Source of the DNA: Onthophagus taurus
Lineage: Eukaryota; Arthropoda; Insecta; Coleoptera; Scarabaeidae
NCBI RefSeq assembly: GCF_036711975.1
Contig: NC_091973.1
Location: 14,322,001-14,386,000 of the forward strand
DNA length: 64,000 nt
Reading direction: 5' to 3'
The notes under the pieces were generated by a model, which made no database searches, was not told the origin of the DNA, and worked only from the letters and a program-made list of their open reading frames with translations. Positions 1 to 10,664 of this stretch are shown here, piece after piece; position 1 is the first letter of the stretch, and each line of letters starts with the position of its first letter. The position numbers and the translations under genes are program-made.

Positions 1-411
1 CGTAATAAGGTTAATATTTAACTTAAAACAGAGGGATTCCTGTCGTCCTGTGTTTAGAAAACACAAAATGTTGACGGTAATTGCGATATACATATATAAA
101 TGTTGCATGTACGTGAAATCTAATAGCGACAAATTTAAACCCGTACCGTCCCACCACGCATATAATACTAGAAACATCAACATATTAACTTTAGACTTGC
201 ACAACTCGGCATTGTACGAAAACTCGCCGCTCTACTCGTGCGCCAATATATTTAACAAATTACCAAATGTTGTTAAATCTTTACCTTTGGACAAATTTAA
301 AATTACTCTCTGGATGAATACTATAACGATTAGTACTTATTTTTGACATACCTTATACTACTAACTATAGTCTGAAAGGGTGAATAAAGGTGATTTGATT
401 TGATTTGATTG
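1..411 (+). mobile_element. 3' end of a Jockey/CR1-type non-LTR retrotransposon
   Basis: An open frame runs from the window edge (base 2) to the stop at 346 and encodes the C-terminal tail of a LINE reverse-transcriptase protein. The segment RDSCRPVF followed by a hydrophobic Tyr-rich stretch and HHAYNTRN is typical of the region after the RT domain in Jockey/CR1-like elements. The 3' UTR is short and ends in a TGATT pentamer array (about 389-411), a usual 3' terminus for this group. Endonuclease and RT domains lie outside the window, so completeness cannot be judged. A related tail lies on the minus strand at 59,247-59,669. Confidence 0.75.
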
Positions 412-1205
412 AAAACCTAACCTAAAAATTTATCCTGACGCCATCTTGTAGTGTGCGGCGAAGGGGGAGGAGGTTTACCGGATGAGCGATAGATGGCGCG
501 CGCGTAAATTCCAAAATTTAATTTTACCTAACAGACTTTGAAACCTTAAAGGCGTGCATCACAACGTTTGAATGCGCGCGCTCAGGAAATTAGGAATATT
601 TCGGAAATAATGCAATCAACCCAACTTAGGTATATTGAAGCAGTTTAAAATAAAACTTACAAATAGATATTATCATCAATGTATATGCACAATTAAACAA
701 ATAAACTCTAAATTTATCGGTACTTTTTACAAATTCAATTATATGAGTAGGCTTCGGTTTACCAAGATCCCTGGTACCTTTATACACTATACATTGATCT
801 TCTAACTTCAAAAATTTCTTGATCGATAATATAATTAGCGAGCCGGTTACGCAAAAACGTTGAGAAAGCAGCTTCTAACTCCATCAGTACCGAAGGCCAG
901 GCGCAGATCGGAAGACGCTTTGCATGTAGAATGGGGTAAGGTAAATCCAACTGAAGTTCGGATACATTTTTCTTCCGTTTAAACTCAGAGAGGCCCAAAT
1001 CTACATAAAATGCAAATTAACTAGTTTTTATTAAATCACCAAGGTTAAGTAAAGTCCAATGCACCACGCCAGCGGGAGTGTTAAGTTAACTTGTGGTTAC
1101 AATAATGCTGAGCAATAGAATTATTAACGGAAAGGAAATACATACAGATAAATAGAAATTTAAACCGTTAATTCTAAGGAGCAATATTAGGAAGCAATCA
1201 ATTAA
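412..1205. other. No recognisable gene
   Basis: About 0.8 kb of AT-rich sequence with a more GC-rich patch around 450-590. Two overlapping minus-strand frames (626-811 and 780-998) are short and match no family I recognise. They could be one decayed gene fragment because the reading shifts from one to the other near 780-810. No repeat, RNA gene or promoter stands out. Confidence 0.4.
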
Positions 1206-2389
1206 ATGTTTAAATTTAATTTTAAGTTTACATTTTCGATAAATTTCATAACATCCATCATTAATATCATTAAAATCTCCATAATAATAAAAATACATTT
1301 TCCAAACGCAAAGTTCATGATTTGGTTATTTCATGTATTTCAAATATTTAATAAAGAGATTTCTGCTAAAAAAATGAATATTACAACCAGTGAAGTTCAA
1401 AAGAGCAAATTGTTTCTACAAAAATTAACTTATGCTAAATCAGAGCATGAATATGACACAATTTACAAAGAAATGATAGACAATGTACTTGAAATTGTAA
1501 AAGATTATTATGAAACAAACTGGGCCCCTATTACTGATCAATGGGTAAAATATCTGTCTTTCCAAAATTTATGTCTATCAAATACTACAATCAGTTGGAG
1601 AACTTAAACTTTAATTTAAAAAGCGTAATAAGCCGATATAGCCCTCTAGAAGATTTTATCAAGCACTTGTTTGTTTACATAAACAGGTTCCGTACTGGAC
1701 AAGACGTCAAAATCTCACAAATGTTAAACAAGCGTTTGGCAAAGCCGTTTAAGACTGGATCTGTGAAAGCGTTATATTGCGAACTTTTGACGACATTTGC
1801 ATATGAAAAAGTTGAAAAACAGCTTGAATTGTCAGATTCATGTACTGACTTCAAAAATATTGAGGATGACACATTTTTGGCTATATCGACAGAAGGACTG
1901 TTAAAAATAACACCATTAGATTGTGAATGCATGTTCCGTAAATCCAATCAGTTACCCTGCAGACATATATTTAAATGCAGAAAACTTTTATCATTGTCTT
2001 TATTCGAACTCGTCCATCTGCTTATGTCTAAACAGATGAACGAGACGGTACTCTGAACAAATACTACAAGAATGTGAAAGTAATTTGTCAACTAATGTTG
2101 AATTGGTTGAGACAGCAAATGCCAAGGAGATAACAGTTAAAGTAACCAATATAAAACCAAAATTTATGACAAGTCACCAAAAATTCAAAATGATTGATGA
2201 CCAAGGGAAATAATGGCTAAGTTATGCAGTGAAGTGTCAACACCAATATTTCACAAAAGATTAGATTTTATTCAAAATGTTATTAAGCTCTGGTCTGAAG
2301 GAAAAGATACTGCTTTAAACAATATATTCTCTGAAAAGTTTGAAAAAGAGGAAGACATTGAAAATAATGCTTCTTTTTTTAGAATATAA
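1206..2389 (+). pseudogene. MULE-derived / ZSWIM-like protein relic
   Basis: Two overlapping frames, 1,206-1,607 and 1,541-2,056, plus coding-like sequence to 2,389 (last piece from about 2,213), form the C-terminal half of a Mutator-like transposase or a ZSWIM protein domesticated from one. The second frame ends with a SWIM zinc-finger pattern, C-x-C followed by C-x-H (DCECMF then LPCRHIF, about 1,918-1,965). Upstream segments rich in Lys and aromatic residues (WAPITDQWVKY) fit the region after the DDE domain. A frameshift lies near 1,541-1,600 and further breaks follow 2,056. The DDE catalytic part is not present. The 3' side is cut off by the Penelope-like element that starts near 2,381. 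Confidence 0.5.
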
Positions 2390-2466
2390 AAAATTATAAA
2401 AACCAAATGGGCCTCAAAGTCTCAATTTATTTAAAATTTTTTTCTTTCTAAAATATATTTAAATTT

Positions 2467-2506
2467 ACATGGTACATGTTTCGACTTTCGTCATCATCAG
2501 CCAAGT
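2467..2506 (-). ncRNA. Hammerhead-ribozyme-like motif in PLE terminal repeat
   Basis: Read on the minus strand: stem I ACUUGG, core CUGAUGA, a short stem II closed by a GAAA loop (GAC/GUC), core GAAA, a 2-bp stem III (AC..GU), cleavage triplet GUA, then CCAUGU closing stem I with one U-U mismatch. PLE terminal repeats are known to carry minimal type I hammerheads with very short stem III. One extra U lies between CUGAUGA and stem II. The partner copy at 11,204-11,243 keeps the fold through a C-G to U-A swap in stem I. Confidence 0.6.
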
Positions 2507-2856
2507 CTATAAACATCAGCAACAAATATATTAAAACGTTAAAGTAAATTAAAGTACTACTTACAGTCAAAGGTGTAAAAAGGTAAAATACATCAAAGAA
2601 TAAACACGTTCAACACATAATCACAATCGAAAATACTTATAAAATAGCGAAGCGAAATTTTCTTCTATTTTAAAAATAAACTATTTCTAAACAAAATAAA
2701 ATTATAGAACGAACGACCAAAACAAGAAAGGAAAAAAGTCTGTCAAACAACACGAGAAGAAACACAGTGAAGCGGTCAAACAAGAAATATTGACGAATAA
2801 AAATCGGTATTCGTGTAACCAAATTTAAAAAGAATATAAACATCATCAAAAAATTA

Positions 2857-4106
2857 TTAATATTTAAGAAAAGAAAACAACGGTTTATAGAAATCATCAT
2901 TAATTTGATCATTAAGTAGGTTGGAATTCAAATTTCTTTTCTCTTTATCAATTTCTAGTCTTTCTAATAAGTGAAGTTTAAGACCCTTATCACATTTATG
3001 AATTAATTTAACGTTGTCATAGTCAATAATATGACCTGTTTCGATGTGGTGTTTAAAAACGTTAGATGATAGTCTATTTTTGTGTTTTTGCATTCTTGTG
3101 TGTAATTTCCTACCAGTCTGACCGATGTAAATAGCTTGACAATTCTTACACTTTATAGAATAAACACCGCTATTGTTACAATCTTTCTCAATCTGTTTGT
3201 AATTCGAAAAAATGTCAATAAGCTGATTATTGCCTTACTAAAACTTATGTTTACGTTATATTGTTGTAAAAGATGTTTAATTTTACAGTTAATTCTGTTG
3301 TAAGTGAGTGACTTGAAAATATTATTGGATTTTATTGTTGGTGTATATAGAGGATCGTGTTTAATAATATTTCTGTACAGAATGTTATCAATGATTCCTT
3401 TGGGAAATCCATATTTAGATGAAAGTTTGAAGATATAATTAATTTCTTTAAATCTGGATGTATTGCTAATGGGGTATGAAAAGACGCGATCAATGAATGA
3501 GCAGAATGCAGCAAGTTTGTGGCTGTTACAGTGGTTGGAATCGTAAGGAATAACTATGTTAAGAGAAGTGGGTTTTCGAAAGATTTCAAAATTGAAGTTT
3601 TGTTGCTCTCTATTAATAGTTAAATCAAGAAAATTAAGTTTCTTATCACTTTCGATTTCTAGAGCAAATTTTAGTTTATCGTGTATATTGTTCATGTAAT
3701 GCTACATATCAGTGAGATCTGAGACGCTACCATTCCACACGCAAAAAAAGGCGTCCACATAGCGGACCCATTTTATTATATTTTTGTAATAAAGATTTTT
3801 ATTGCTATTGATGTATTTATTTTCTATATCATTTAATTTATATATCTTAACTTTAACTTTTCCGTTAAAACGACAATAATTTTGGTCGATTATGTGTTTG
3901 ATGATATTAGTAAGGTCAGTGGTAAGATTTTTGTCTTTAAAATATTTTGCAAAGATGTTTTCAACTATTTTTAGTGTATAATTAGTATCAACGTTGTTGT
4001 AAAGATTACTAACATCAAATGAGACAATAATGTATTTTTCAGGTTTTATGGATTTAATTTTATTTATAAATTCTAAAGAGTTTCTAACGGCAAAGTCAGG
4101 TCTAAA
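2857..4106 (-). pseudogene. Penelope-like RT/GIY-YIG ORF, C-terminal part
   Basis: Three minus-strand frames give a decayed PLE protein. 4,118-3,702 carries RT motifs: SFDVSNLYNNV, then NYCRFNGK, then the degraded active site WVRYVDAFF, where the second Asp of YVDD is replaced by Ala. The segment between them that should hold the GMPLS-type motif has been replaced by unrelated residues. 3,695-3,153 holds the RT thumb (LNFLDLTI, FRKPTS). 3,093-2,857, with the bases just upstream, holds the GIY-YIG endonuclease region (IYIGQTGRKL, then FKHHIETGH). At least two frameshifts separate the pieces. The N-terminal part lies beyond the BEL insertion at 10,482-10,664. Confidence 0.75.
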
Positions 4107-4111
4107 GTCGA

Positions 4112-4403
4112 TGAACAATCCGGTAGTAACCGTGCTCAGATAAAAAAAGGTGGAGGTTTTGGATGGCGATTTGTGTTTAAATAAAAGAATAAAATAATAA
4201 AATCTATTCTTACTTATATTTCCTTCCCCATTTTTCCCTTCCTTATCACAATACTTTGAATTTTAGTTTTACGCACATTGATTAATTTAACGCACGATAC
4301 ACACGTGGTGGTGGTCGAGTCGCAAGAGGCCGAGCGCCCCCTCTCAAAAGTTTATATATAAAATTATTTCAAAAACCGGTCGGTACAATGGGTTGCCTGA
4401 ACA
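4112..4403 (-). repeat. BEL element 3' LTR
   Basis: 292 bp, identical by eye to the copy at 10,190-10,481. In sense orientation it begins TGTTCAGG and ends GATTGTTCA. An AATAAAA-type tract lies inside on the plus strand only, so I assign no polyadenylation site. Confidence 0.93.
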
Positions 4404-4609
4404 TTACCACCCACCAAAAAATAAGTGAATAATTATTTTTTCAACAAACAAAAAAAAACTAGTGAAAATTGATAATTGTCTAACACAAGAATTATTGAAT
4501 TTATACAAATCAAAAAATGAATTTGACTATTAAGTAATTACAGGAATTATAGAAATCTGTATTAATCTCTCATTATCTCTCTGTATTAATCTGTAATCTG
4601 TATTATTGA

Positions 4610-7600
4610 CTATTCGGTTGGCAATAAACATAATTTCGCCACAGGGCGCTTTAGCGTGCCTTTAATGGTTTTTACGTCGACCACGCGAATCAGACCATCT
4701 TGACCGGGATATGTTTGTATTATTCGTCCAGTGGTCCAGTGCAACGGGGGTTTTGAGTCCTCCTTAATAATAACCAAGTCGCCGATCTTAACAGGTGGTA
4801 TCGATTTGTTCCATTTGGATCGTTGTTGGAGGGTGTGTAAGTATTCCCTTTTCCAGCGACCCCAAAAATCTTGAACCATTCTTTGTAGCATACTCCATCG
4901 AGTTAATCTGTTTAGTGGTGCAGCTGTAACATCTGGGTCTGGAATACTCAGATTTAATGGCCCTAAACATAAAAAATGTGCTGGCGTTAACGGCAATAAA
5001 TCATTGGGATCGGTGGATAAAGAACATAATGGCCGAGAATTTAGTACGGCCTCAATTTGACTTAAAACTGTGGATAACTCCTCAAATGTGAGTATTTGAG
5101 ATCCAATAACTCGAGTGAGATGATACTTTACAGATTTAACTCCTGCTTCACTCAGACCGTTGAAATGGGGTGCCCCAGGTGGGTTAAATTTCCACGTGAT
5201 GCCCAATGTTGTGCCGGTGACGTCCGCCAACTGTCGAAGTTTATTGTAAGCCCCGATGAAATTGGTGCCTTGGTCACTGAAAATGGTGTTACAATTACCA
5301 CGCCGAGATATAAATCGTTTCAGAGCGGCGATAAAGGCATCCGTTGATAGATCTGAAACTACTTCTAAATGGACCGCTTTAGTGGACGCACACACAAACA
5401 AACATATATACGATTTTACAGACCGTACACCTCTAGCTCTGTGCATGGTGGTGAATATAGGACCAGCAAAATCCACTCCTACTACTGAGAATGGCTTCAA
5501 GTCGGTCACACGAAATGTTGGTAGGTCGGCCATCAATGGGGTATAAGACTTTGGCTTGGCTTTGAAACATCGGATGCAGTTGGATAGAACTTGATAAATC
5601 GCATGACGAGGAGAGATGATCCAATATCGCTGAGATAACAATGATGATAACGTTCGATGTCCAGGGTGCATAAACTTAAGATGAGCTTCTTCAATTATGA
5701 GTCTGGTTAACCGAGACGTTCGCGGAAGTAATAATTGATGTTTTTGCTCAAACGGCACTCCCGAATTACACAACCGACCACCCACCCTGAGCAACCCATC
5801 ACGGTCCAAGAAAGGAGCAAGTTGACGAAAGGGTTTTTTGGGCAATTCATTGTTTTGGATAGATTTAAAAATATCCGAGAAGTGTTGCCGCTGAACATGT
5901 TTGATTAAAGTATCCAATGAATGTTGGAGTTCAAAGGCTGATAGTATTGTTGACGTAAATCGTTTTTTCTTGCGAGAATGATATATAAATCGAAGAACAT
6001 AAGCGACAATTTTTTGGATTTTAGACAACGACGACAATTTGGTAAGTAGATTGTCAAGAAAATTTGGTATAACTTCTGTTGAACAAACTTGTAATGCTCT
6101 TTTCTCCAAATTAATTTTCTCATTCGGTATAGCACAAGGATTATTTGGCCAATTTCGATCATGATCCAAGAACCATCGAGGACCATGCCACCAAATATCA
6201 GAATTGAGAAGTTGCTCCGGATTAAGACCTCGAGAGGCACAATCAGATGGATTGTGAGCAGACGGAACATACCGCCAACAGTTAGCAGGTAAAATATTCT
6301 GAATATGAGCCACTCTATTCGCTACGAATGTTTTCCAATTATTAGGAACAGAATTCAGCCAGTGTAAAACTACTTGTGAATCCGACCAAGCAGTGATAGA
6401 TTTAATTTTAAGTACAGATGTAAGAATCGGTTGAATGGTTTCAAGAAAGTCAACAAGAAGAGTTGCTCCGCACAATTCCAATCTAGGAATTGTAATTGTT
6501 TTAAGAGGTGCTACGCGAGATTTACCGCCAATGAAGTAGGTACGGATGGAATTATCAATTGTGTGATATCTTAAATAAGCGCAAGTAGCGTATCCAATCT
6601 CAGACGCGTCGCAAAAAAGATGGAGTTCACATATTAAGTAATCTTCGGATGATATAAATCGTGGTAATTCAAAGTTTGACAATAACGATAATTGTTGTTT
6701 AAAGGATTTCCATTGATTTACCAGGTAATCCGGGGGAATTTCGTCCCAGTCGCATTGCAATTGCCAAAGCTGTTGAATGATGTGTTTAGCTTTAAAGGTG
6801 CAAGGAGTAAGGAATCCCAAGGGATCATAAATACGGGCGATATCGGAAAGTATGTGACGTTTGGTGATGGAATTGGAACGTGGGGAGTAATGATATTTAA
6901 ATACGTCTTTAGTTGGATCCCATTGAAGGCCAAGGATTTTAATACAATTGGATTCTGGATCTAGGGACAAAGGAGGTTGCAGATCATCTTGGGAGACTGA
7001 CTCGAGGACGTCAGAACAGTTGCTTGCCCATTTTCGGAGTTTGAATCCTCCTTGTCGAAGAAGTTCAATTAAATCCCTTTGTAAAACAAGTATTTCTTGA
7101 ATCGAATTGGCACCCGTTACAATATCATCAACATAAACGTTATGTTTCAGGACATGAGAAGCTTGTGAATACTCTTCTGAATATAAATTAGACAACTCTA
7201 GGATTGTTCGAAGCGCTAGAAAGGGCGCAGAAGCAATACCGTAGGTAACTGTATTAAGTTGATAAATTTGAATGGGTTCGTCTGGAGAGAAACGCCATAA
7301 AATATATTGATATATTCTATCTGCTGGTGTAATTAAGATCTGACGATACATGTGCTGTATGTCGCAGATAAAGACAAATTGAAATAAACGAAAGTTCAGT
7401 AAAATATCAACAATGTTTTGTTGCAACTTTGGACCAATTAGGAGGAGATCATTTAGAGATTTTCCATTTGCTGACGCAGCAGAGGCGTCAAAAACGACTC
7501 TCAATTTAGAATTTGGATTTTCATCACGAAATATACCGTGGTGAGGAATAAAATAATTATTGTTGGACATGGGAAAATTAGAAGGAAGCAGAGACATGTG

Positions 7601-9679
7601 ATCTGACGATAAATAATCTCTCATAAACTCAACGTAGTTTTCACGAAGAGTTATGTTTTTAAGCAGTCGACGCTCCAATAAGTTAAATCTTTTTAAAGCC
7701 ATATTATAAGAATCCCCAAGCATAGGTTTTTCGGCCTTGAACGGCAGCGATAATATAAATCTTCCTTCAGTATTACGCAGGTATGTATTCTTGAAATGAA
7801 GTTCACATTTTTCTTCTTCTTTTGACATAATTTTATTTTCAGGTATGGATTCCAGCTCCCAAAAGTCACGTAACGAGGAGTTTAATGAATCATCGATGGT
7901 AGACACACAGGTGGCCAATGATTTATTTGAAGACAGTTCTGATTTACCCATCACTATCCAGCCGAAAATAGAATGCAAGGCTATGGGATCGTTCTGGTTA
8001 CCGCAAATACGACCACCAGTAAATAATTGAGGAACCAATTCAGCTCCTAATAATAAGTCCACTTCGTTAGATGAATAATTATGGGCAGGATGAAAATCGA
8101 GATGTTTGAGGTGATCGTATGAGTTAATGATAGAGGACAATGAAGGTTGTGCTGAACAAATTGAAGAGGTAATGATGGCTTTTAGATCGAAGGATACATT
8201 ATTTGATTGGCAGGATTGGATAGTACAATTAACGCTTCCTTTGTTGCAGATCGATTTCATTGAATTCAATCTGCATATTTCCAGTGACGAATCATTTTGA
8301 CGTGATAATCGAAGGCGCTGCGTTAGTTTGGTAGTAATAAAATTCGACATGCTGCCGGAATCAATTAGCGCTCTGGCCAAATGAAGTTGACCGAATCGAT
8401 CTCGAATGTGTACAAATGTGATGGGTAATATAACTTGACGTTTATCAATATGAAGTGATGAATCATCTGATGTGGCTCTCACATGAAGAGCAGACACAGT
8501 TGATTGGTTCGATTCGAAATGAAGTAATGTATGATGTCTTTGATTACAGGAATGACATCGATGCTTGGACGAACAATTATTTGTTGAATGATTTTTATTT
8601 AGACAATTGCGACATAAATTATGGTCTCTTGCAATCTTTAACCTGTCAACTGGTGACTTGTTATGGAATTGTGGACATCGATATATATTATGAGATTCTG
8701 GGCATAAAATGCATTTGGCTGTTAATTTTACCTCTTCAACTTTCAGATTGACGACCTTTCCACGAGGCAGACTGGATGAATTGATCTTAAGGTAAGCTTT
8801 ATCTGAAAATGTTAACGATACAGATTCTAAAGCCTTTGCTTGTTTTTCTAAAAAGTCTATTAACTGAACATAGGTTGGAATTTCAACATTTGTATGTTCA
8901 GATTCGAACTTCGTTTTAGATGAAAGATTCAACTTCTGGAGCAAAATATTAAATAATAAGAAATCCCATTGGTCCACGGGAAATCCCAACATACGGAAAC
9001 CCTCGACATTTTCTTTGAATAAGTCGACAATCAAGCGAAATGATTTTGAAGATTCTTCAACCATCGGTTTCATTGCAACGATTTCATTGAAATAAAGTGT
9101 TGCTAGATGGCGTTTATTTTGGTATCTCGCCTTTAAAGTGTTGTATGCAATAAGATAATTGTCATTGGTAACTGGGAACCCTTTTATGATATTTAGAGCT
9201 TCTCCAGTCAGCGATGTTAGCAAATACTGATACTTTGCCACAGGAGATAGCGATTCATTATCATGGACCATAGTACGATACAGGTCAAAAAAGTTGGGCC
9301 AATTTTTATAATTGCCAGCGAAAGTTGGAAGAGATAATTTATTTAATTTTGGTGTTGACAGGTTTTGATGATCATTGGTTGGACTTGTAGTAGTAAACGT
9401 AGAAGAGTGGATTAGAGCCTTAATAGTAAAGTATGCCATATCCACTCGTTTTCGAATGGTATCTTGCTCATCGAACGCTTCCTCCGAAATTAACCCAATG
9501 ATCTGATTGTGAATTGTTTTGAAATCATCATATGAAGTATCTGCTTCTTGTGCTTGAGCGATAAATATTAAACGTTCTACAGGATCGTCTTTTACAGCCT
9601 TACCCAGGTTCATTGACTCAATGAGCCGATTTTCAAATACCTGGCGCCGCATTAATAATTTGTCTAATTCCTCTGCCAT
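4610..9679 (-). CDS. BEL/Pao gag-pol polyprotein
   Basis: One ORF of 1,689 residues. The in-frame codon before ATG 9,679 is GTG, so I start at MAEELDK. Order: N-terminal gag (DUF1759-like, residues about 1-300); Cys/His knuckles about 320-395 (KCILCPESH, CRNCLNKNH, CHSCNQRHH); aspartic protease with IDSGSMSNF near 440; reverse transcriptase with YVDDIVTG near 851; RNase H beginning around LFCDASEIGYA near 1,017; integrase core from VDFAGPIF near 1,397, with the second Asp in FSDQGTNFIGA and Glu in the HFNGLSEAGVKS segment; and the BEL-type C-terminal domain (DUF5641) ending near 1,689. Length and order are those of full BEL elements. It makes the virus-like particle, copies the RNA and inserts the DNA. 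No frameshift or stop is present. Confidence 0.95.
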   Translation of the reverse strand: MAEELDKLLMRRQVFENRLIESMNLGKAVKDDPVERLIFIAQAQEADTSYDDFKTIHNQIIGLISEEAFDEQDTIRKRVDMAYFTIKALIHSSTFTTTSPTNDHQNLSTPKLNKLSLPTFAGNYKNWPNFFDLYRTMVHDNESLSPVAKYQYLLTSLTGEALNIIKGFPVTNDNYLIAYNTLKARYQNKRHLATLYFNEIVAMKPMVEESSKSFRLIVDLFKENVEGFRMLGFPVDQWDFLLFNILLQKLNLSSKTKFESEHTNVEIPTYVQLIDFLEKQAKALESVSLTFSDKAYLKINSSSLPRGKVVNLKVEEVKLTAKCILCPESHNIYRCPQFHNKSPVDRLKIARDHNLCRNCLNKNHSTNNCSSKHRCHSCNQRHHTLLHFESNQSTVSALHVRATSDDSSLHIDKRQVILPITFVHIRDRFGQLHLARALIDSGSMSNFITTKLTQRLRLSRQNDSSLEICRLNSMKSICNKGSVNCTIQSCQSNNVSFDLKAIITSSICSAQPSLSSIINSYDHLKHLDFHPAHNYSSNEVDLLLGAELVPQLFTGGRICGNQNDPIALHSIFGWIVMGKSELSSNKSLATCVSTIDDSLNSSLRDFWELESIPENKIMSKEEEKCELHFKNTYLRNTEGRFILSLPFKAEKPMLGDSYNMALKRFNLLERRLLKNITLRENYVEFMRDYLSSDHMSLLPSNFPMSNNNYFIPHHGIFRDENPNSKLRVVFDASAASANGKSLNDLLLIGPKLQQNIVDILLNFRLFQFVFICDIQHMYRQILITPADRIYQYILWRFSPDEPIQIYQLNTVTYGIASAPFLALRTILELSNLYSEEYSQASHVLKHNVYVDDIVTGANSIQEILVLQRDLIELLRQGGFKLRKWASNCSDVLESVSQDDLQPPLSLDPESNCIKILGLQWDPTKDVFKYHYSPRSNSITKRHILSDIARIYDPLGFLTPCTFKAKHIIQQLWQLQCDWDEIPPDYLVNQWKSFKQQLSLLSNFELPRFISSEDYLICELHLFCDASEIGYATCAYLRYHTIDNSIRTYFIGGKSRVAPLKTITIPRLELCGATLLVDFLETIQPILTSVLKIKSITAWSDSQVVLHWLNSVPNNWKTFVANRVAHIQNILPANCWRYVPSAHNPSDCASRGLNPEQLLNSDIWWHGPRWFLDHDRNWPNNPCAIPNEKINLEKRALQVCSTEVIPNFLDNLLTKLSSLSKIQKIVAYVLRFIYHSRKKKRFTSTILSAFELQHSLDTLIKHVQRQHFSDIFKSIQNNELPKKPFRQLAPFLDRDGLLRVGGRLCNSGVPFEQKHQLLLPRTSRLTRLIIEEAHLKFMHPGHRTLSSLLSQRYWIISPRHAIYQVLSNCIRCFKAKPKSYTPLMADLPTFRVTDLKPFSVVGVDFAGPIFTTMHRARGVRSVKSYICLFVCASTKAVHLEVVSDLSTDAFIAALKRFISRRGNCNTIFSDQGTNFIGAYNKLRQLADVTGTTLGITWKFNPPGAPHFNGLSEAGVKSVKYHLTRVIGSQILTFEELSTVLSQIEAVLNSRPLCSLSTDPNDLLPLTPAHFLCLGPLNLSIPDPDVTAAPLNRLTRWSMLQRMVQDFWGRWKREYLHTLQQRSKWNKSIPPVKIGDLVIIKEDSKPPLHWTTGRIIQTYPGQDGLIRVVDVKTIKGTLKRPVAKLCLLPTE

Positions 9680-10189
9680 CACGTCTCAAGGGAGAAAGGA
9701 ATGGTCAAGGAGAATAATAGATATAGTATGATGTAAAAATAATAATGCTTCCAAGGGGAAGTAAAAGACCAAGATTTTACTAAAAAGTAAAGACCATCTG
9801 TTGCAGAAAACAACAAAAAAATAAATGTAACCGGTAAAGACCGAGAAAAAAAAGAAAAGAAAGAAAAACTGGTAACGACCCAAACCAAAAATTAATTCAA
9901 AAGAAAACTTAAAATAATTATTAATACTAAATAATTATTATAAACCGTAAATAATAAAAAATAATTGCAGGTAATTCCACTGGGGGATTGAGTAAATGTC
10001 GCCCTTACGACAGCGAACAAAACCCGTTTACCACGTTGCACGAGGTCACAGATAAAAACGGCGATAACACCAAAAAACGAAACGAATTTGTAAAGGAGAT
10101 CAATTGGCATAGAAAATACCGCAGAAACACGCTCTTTAAAAAGCCGGAGAAACAATATCACAAATTGCCGATCCGGCTCGAAGGACCAA
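9680..10189 (-). other. BEL 5' leader with tRNA-Tyr primer-binding site
   Basis: Noncoding leader between the 5' LTR and the ORF, rich in A/T runs. The primer-binding site lies at 10,171-10,188: on minus it reads TGGTCCTTCGAGCCGGAT, the complement of the 3' end of an insect-type tRNA-Tyr including CCA, one base from the LTR. The decayed BEL element at 49,392 has the same primer site at 49,707. Confidence 0.8.
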
Positions 10190-10481
10190 TGAACAATCCG
10201 GTAGTAACCGTGCTCAGATAAAAAAAGGTGGAGGTTTTGGATGGCGATTTGTGTTTAAATAAAAGAATAAAATAATAAAATCTATTCTTACTTATATTTC
10301 CTTCCCCATTTTTCCCTTCCTTATCACAATACTTTGAATTTTAGTTTTACGCACATTGATTAATTTAACGCACGATACACACGTGGTGGTGGTCGAGTCG
10401 CAAGAGGCCGAGCGCCCCCTCTCAAAAGTTTATATATAAAATTATTTCAAAAACCGGTCGGTACAATGGGTTGCCTGAACA
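10190..10481 (-). repeat. BEL element 5' LTR
   Basis: 292 bp, identical by eye to 4,112-4,403. It is followed by GTCGA, the target duplication, and then by the resumed PLE reverse-transcriptase frame. Confidence 0.93.
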
Positions 10482-10664
10482 GTCGATCTCTTTAAATAAA
10501 TCTCGAATAAGTGTGGCTAATCTGGAGGTAGGAGAATTATAGTATGCAGTTATTGGTCTGATGGGTAAGTCTTTTTTGTGGAGTTTAATGAGTGAGTAGA
10601 GCTGTGGGATGAAGCAATTCATAGGTATGAGATTCTTGGTATTAATCCCTAGTTCTAAGAGGTT
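10482..10664 (-). pseudogene. Penelope-like RT, N-terminal piece
   Basis: The minus frame from 10,622 down to the BEL boundary reads FIPQLYSLIKLHKK, then LPIRPITAYYNSPTS, the conserved K-h-H-K and PIRPI motifs at the start of the PLE RT. It joins the piece at 2,857-4,106 across the BEL insertion point, which shows that the PLE was there first. Upstream the copy stops at 10,664, where an inverted partial copy begins. Confidence 0.8.

Larger units (their letters stand above)
4112..10481 (-). mobile_element. Intact BEL/Pao LTR retrotransposon
   Basis: A 6.37-kb element on the minus strand with two 292-bp LTRs that I read as identical, each running TG...CA in sense orientation. A 5-bp target duplication GTCGA flanks it (4,107-4,111 and 10,482-10,486). 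It has a tRNA-Tyr-type primer site, a G-rich polypurine-like tract next to the 3' LTR (GGTGGGTGGT on minus, about 4,404-4,416) and one uninterrupted gag-pol ORF. It sits inside the RT gene of an already decayed PLE, so it is the younger insertion. Identical LTRs plus an intact ORF suggest it moved recently and may still be able to. Confidence 0.95.

Noticed and set aside
5096-5546. Plus-strand frames inside the BEL polyprotein
   Set aside because: Shadows of the long minus-strand ORF; no family match.
9988-10221. 77-codon plus frame across the BEL leader
   Set aside because: It overlaps the primer-binding site and LTR edge of the minus-strand element; chance frame.
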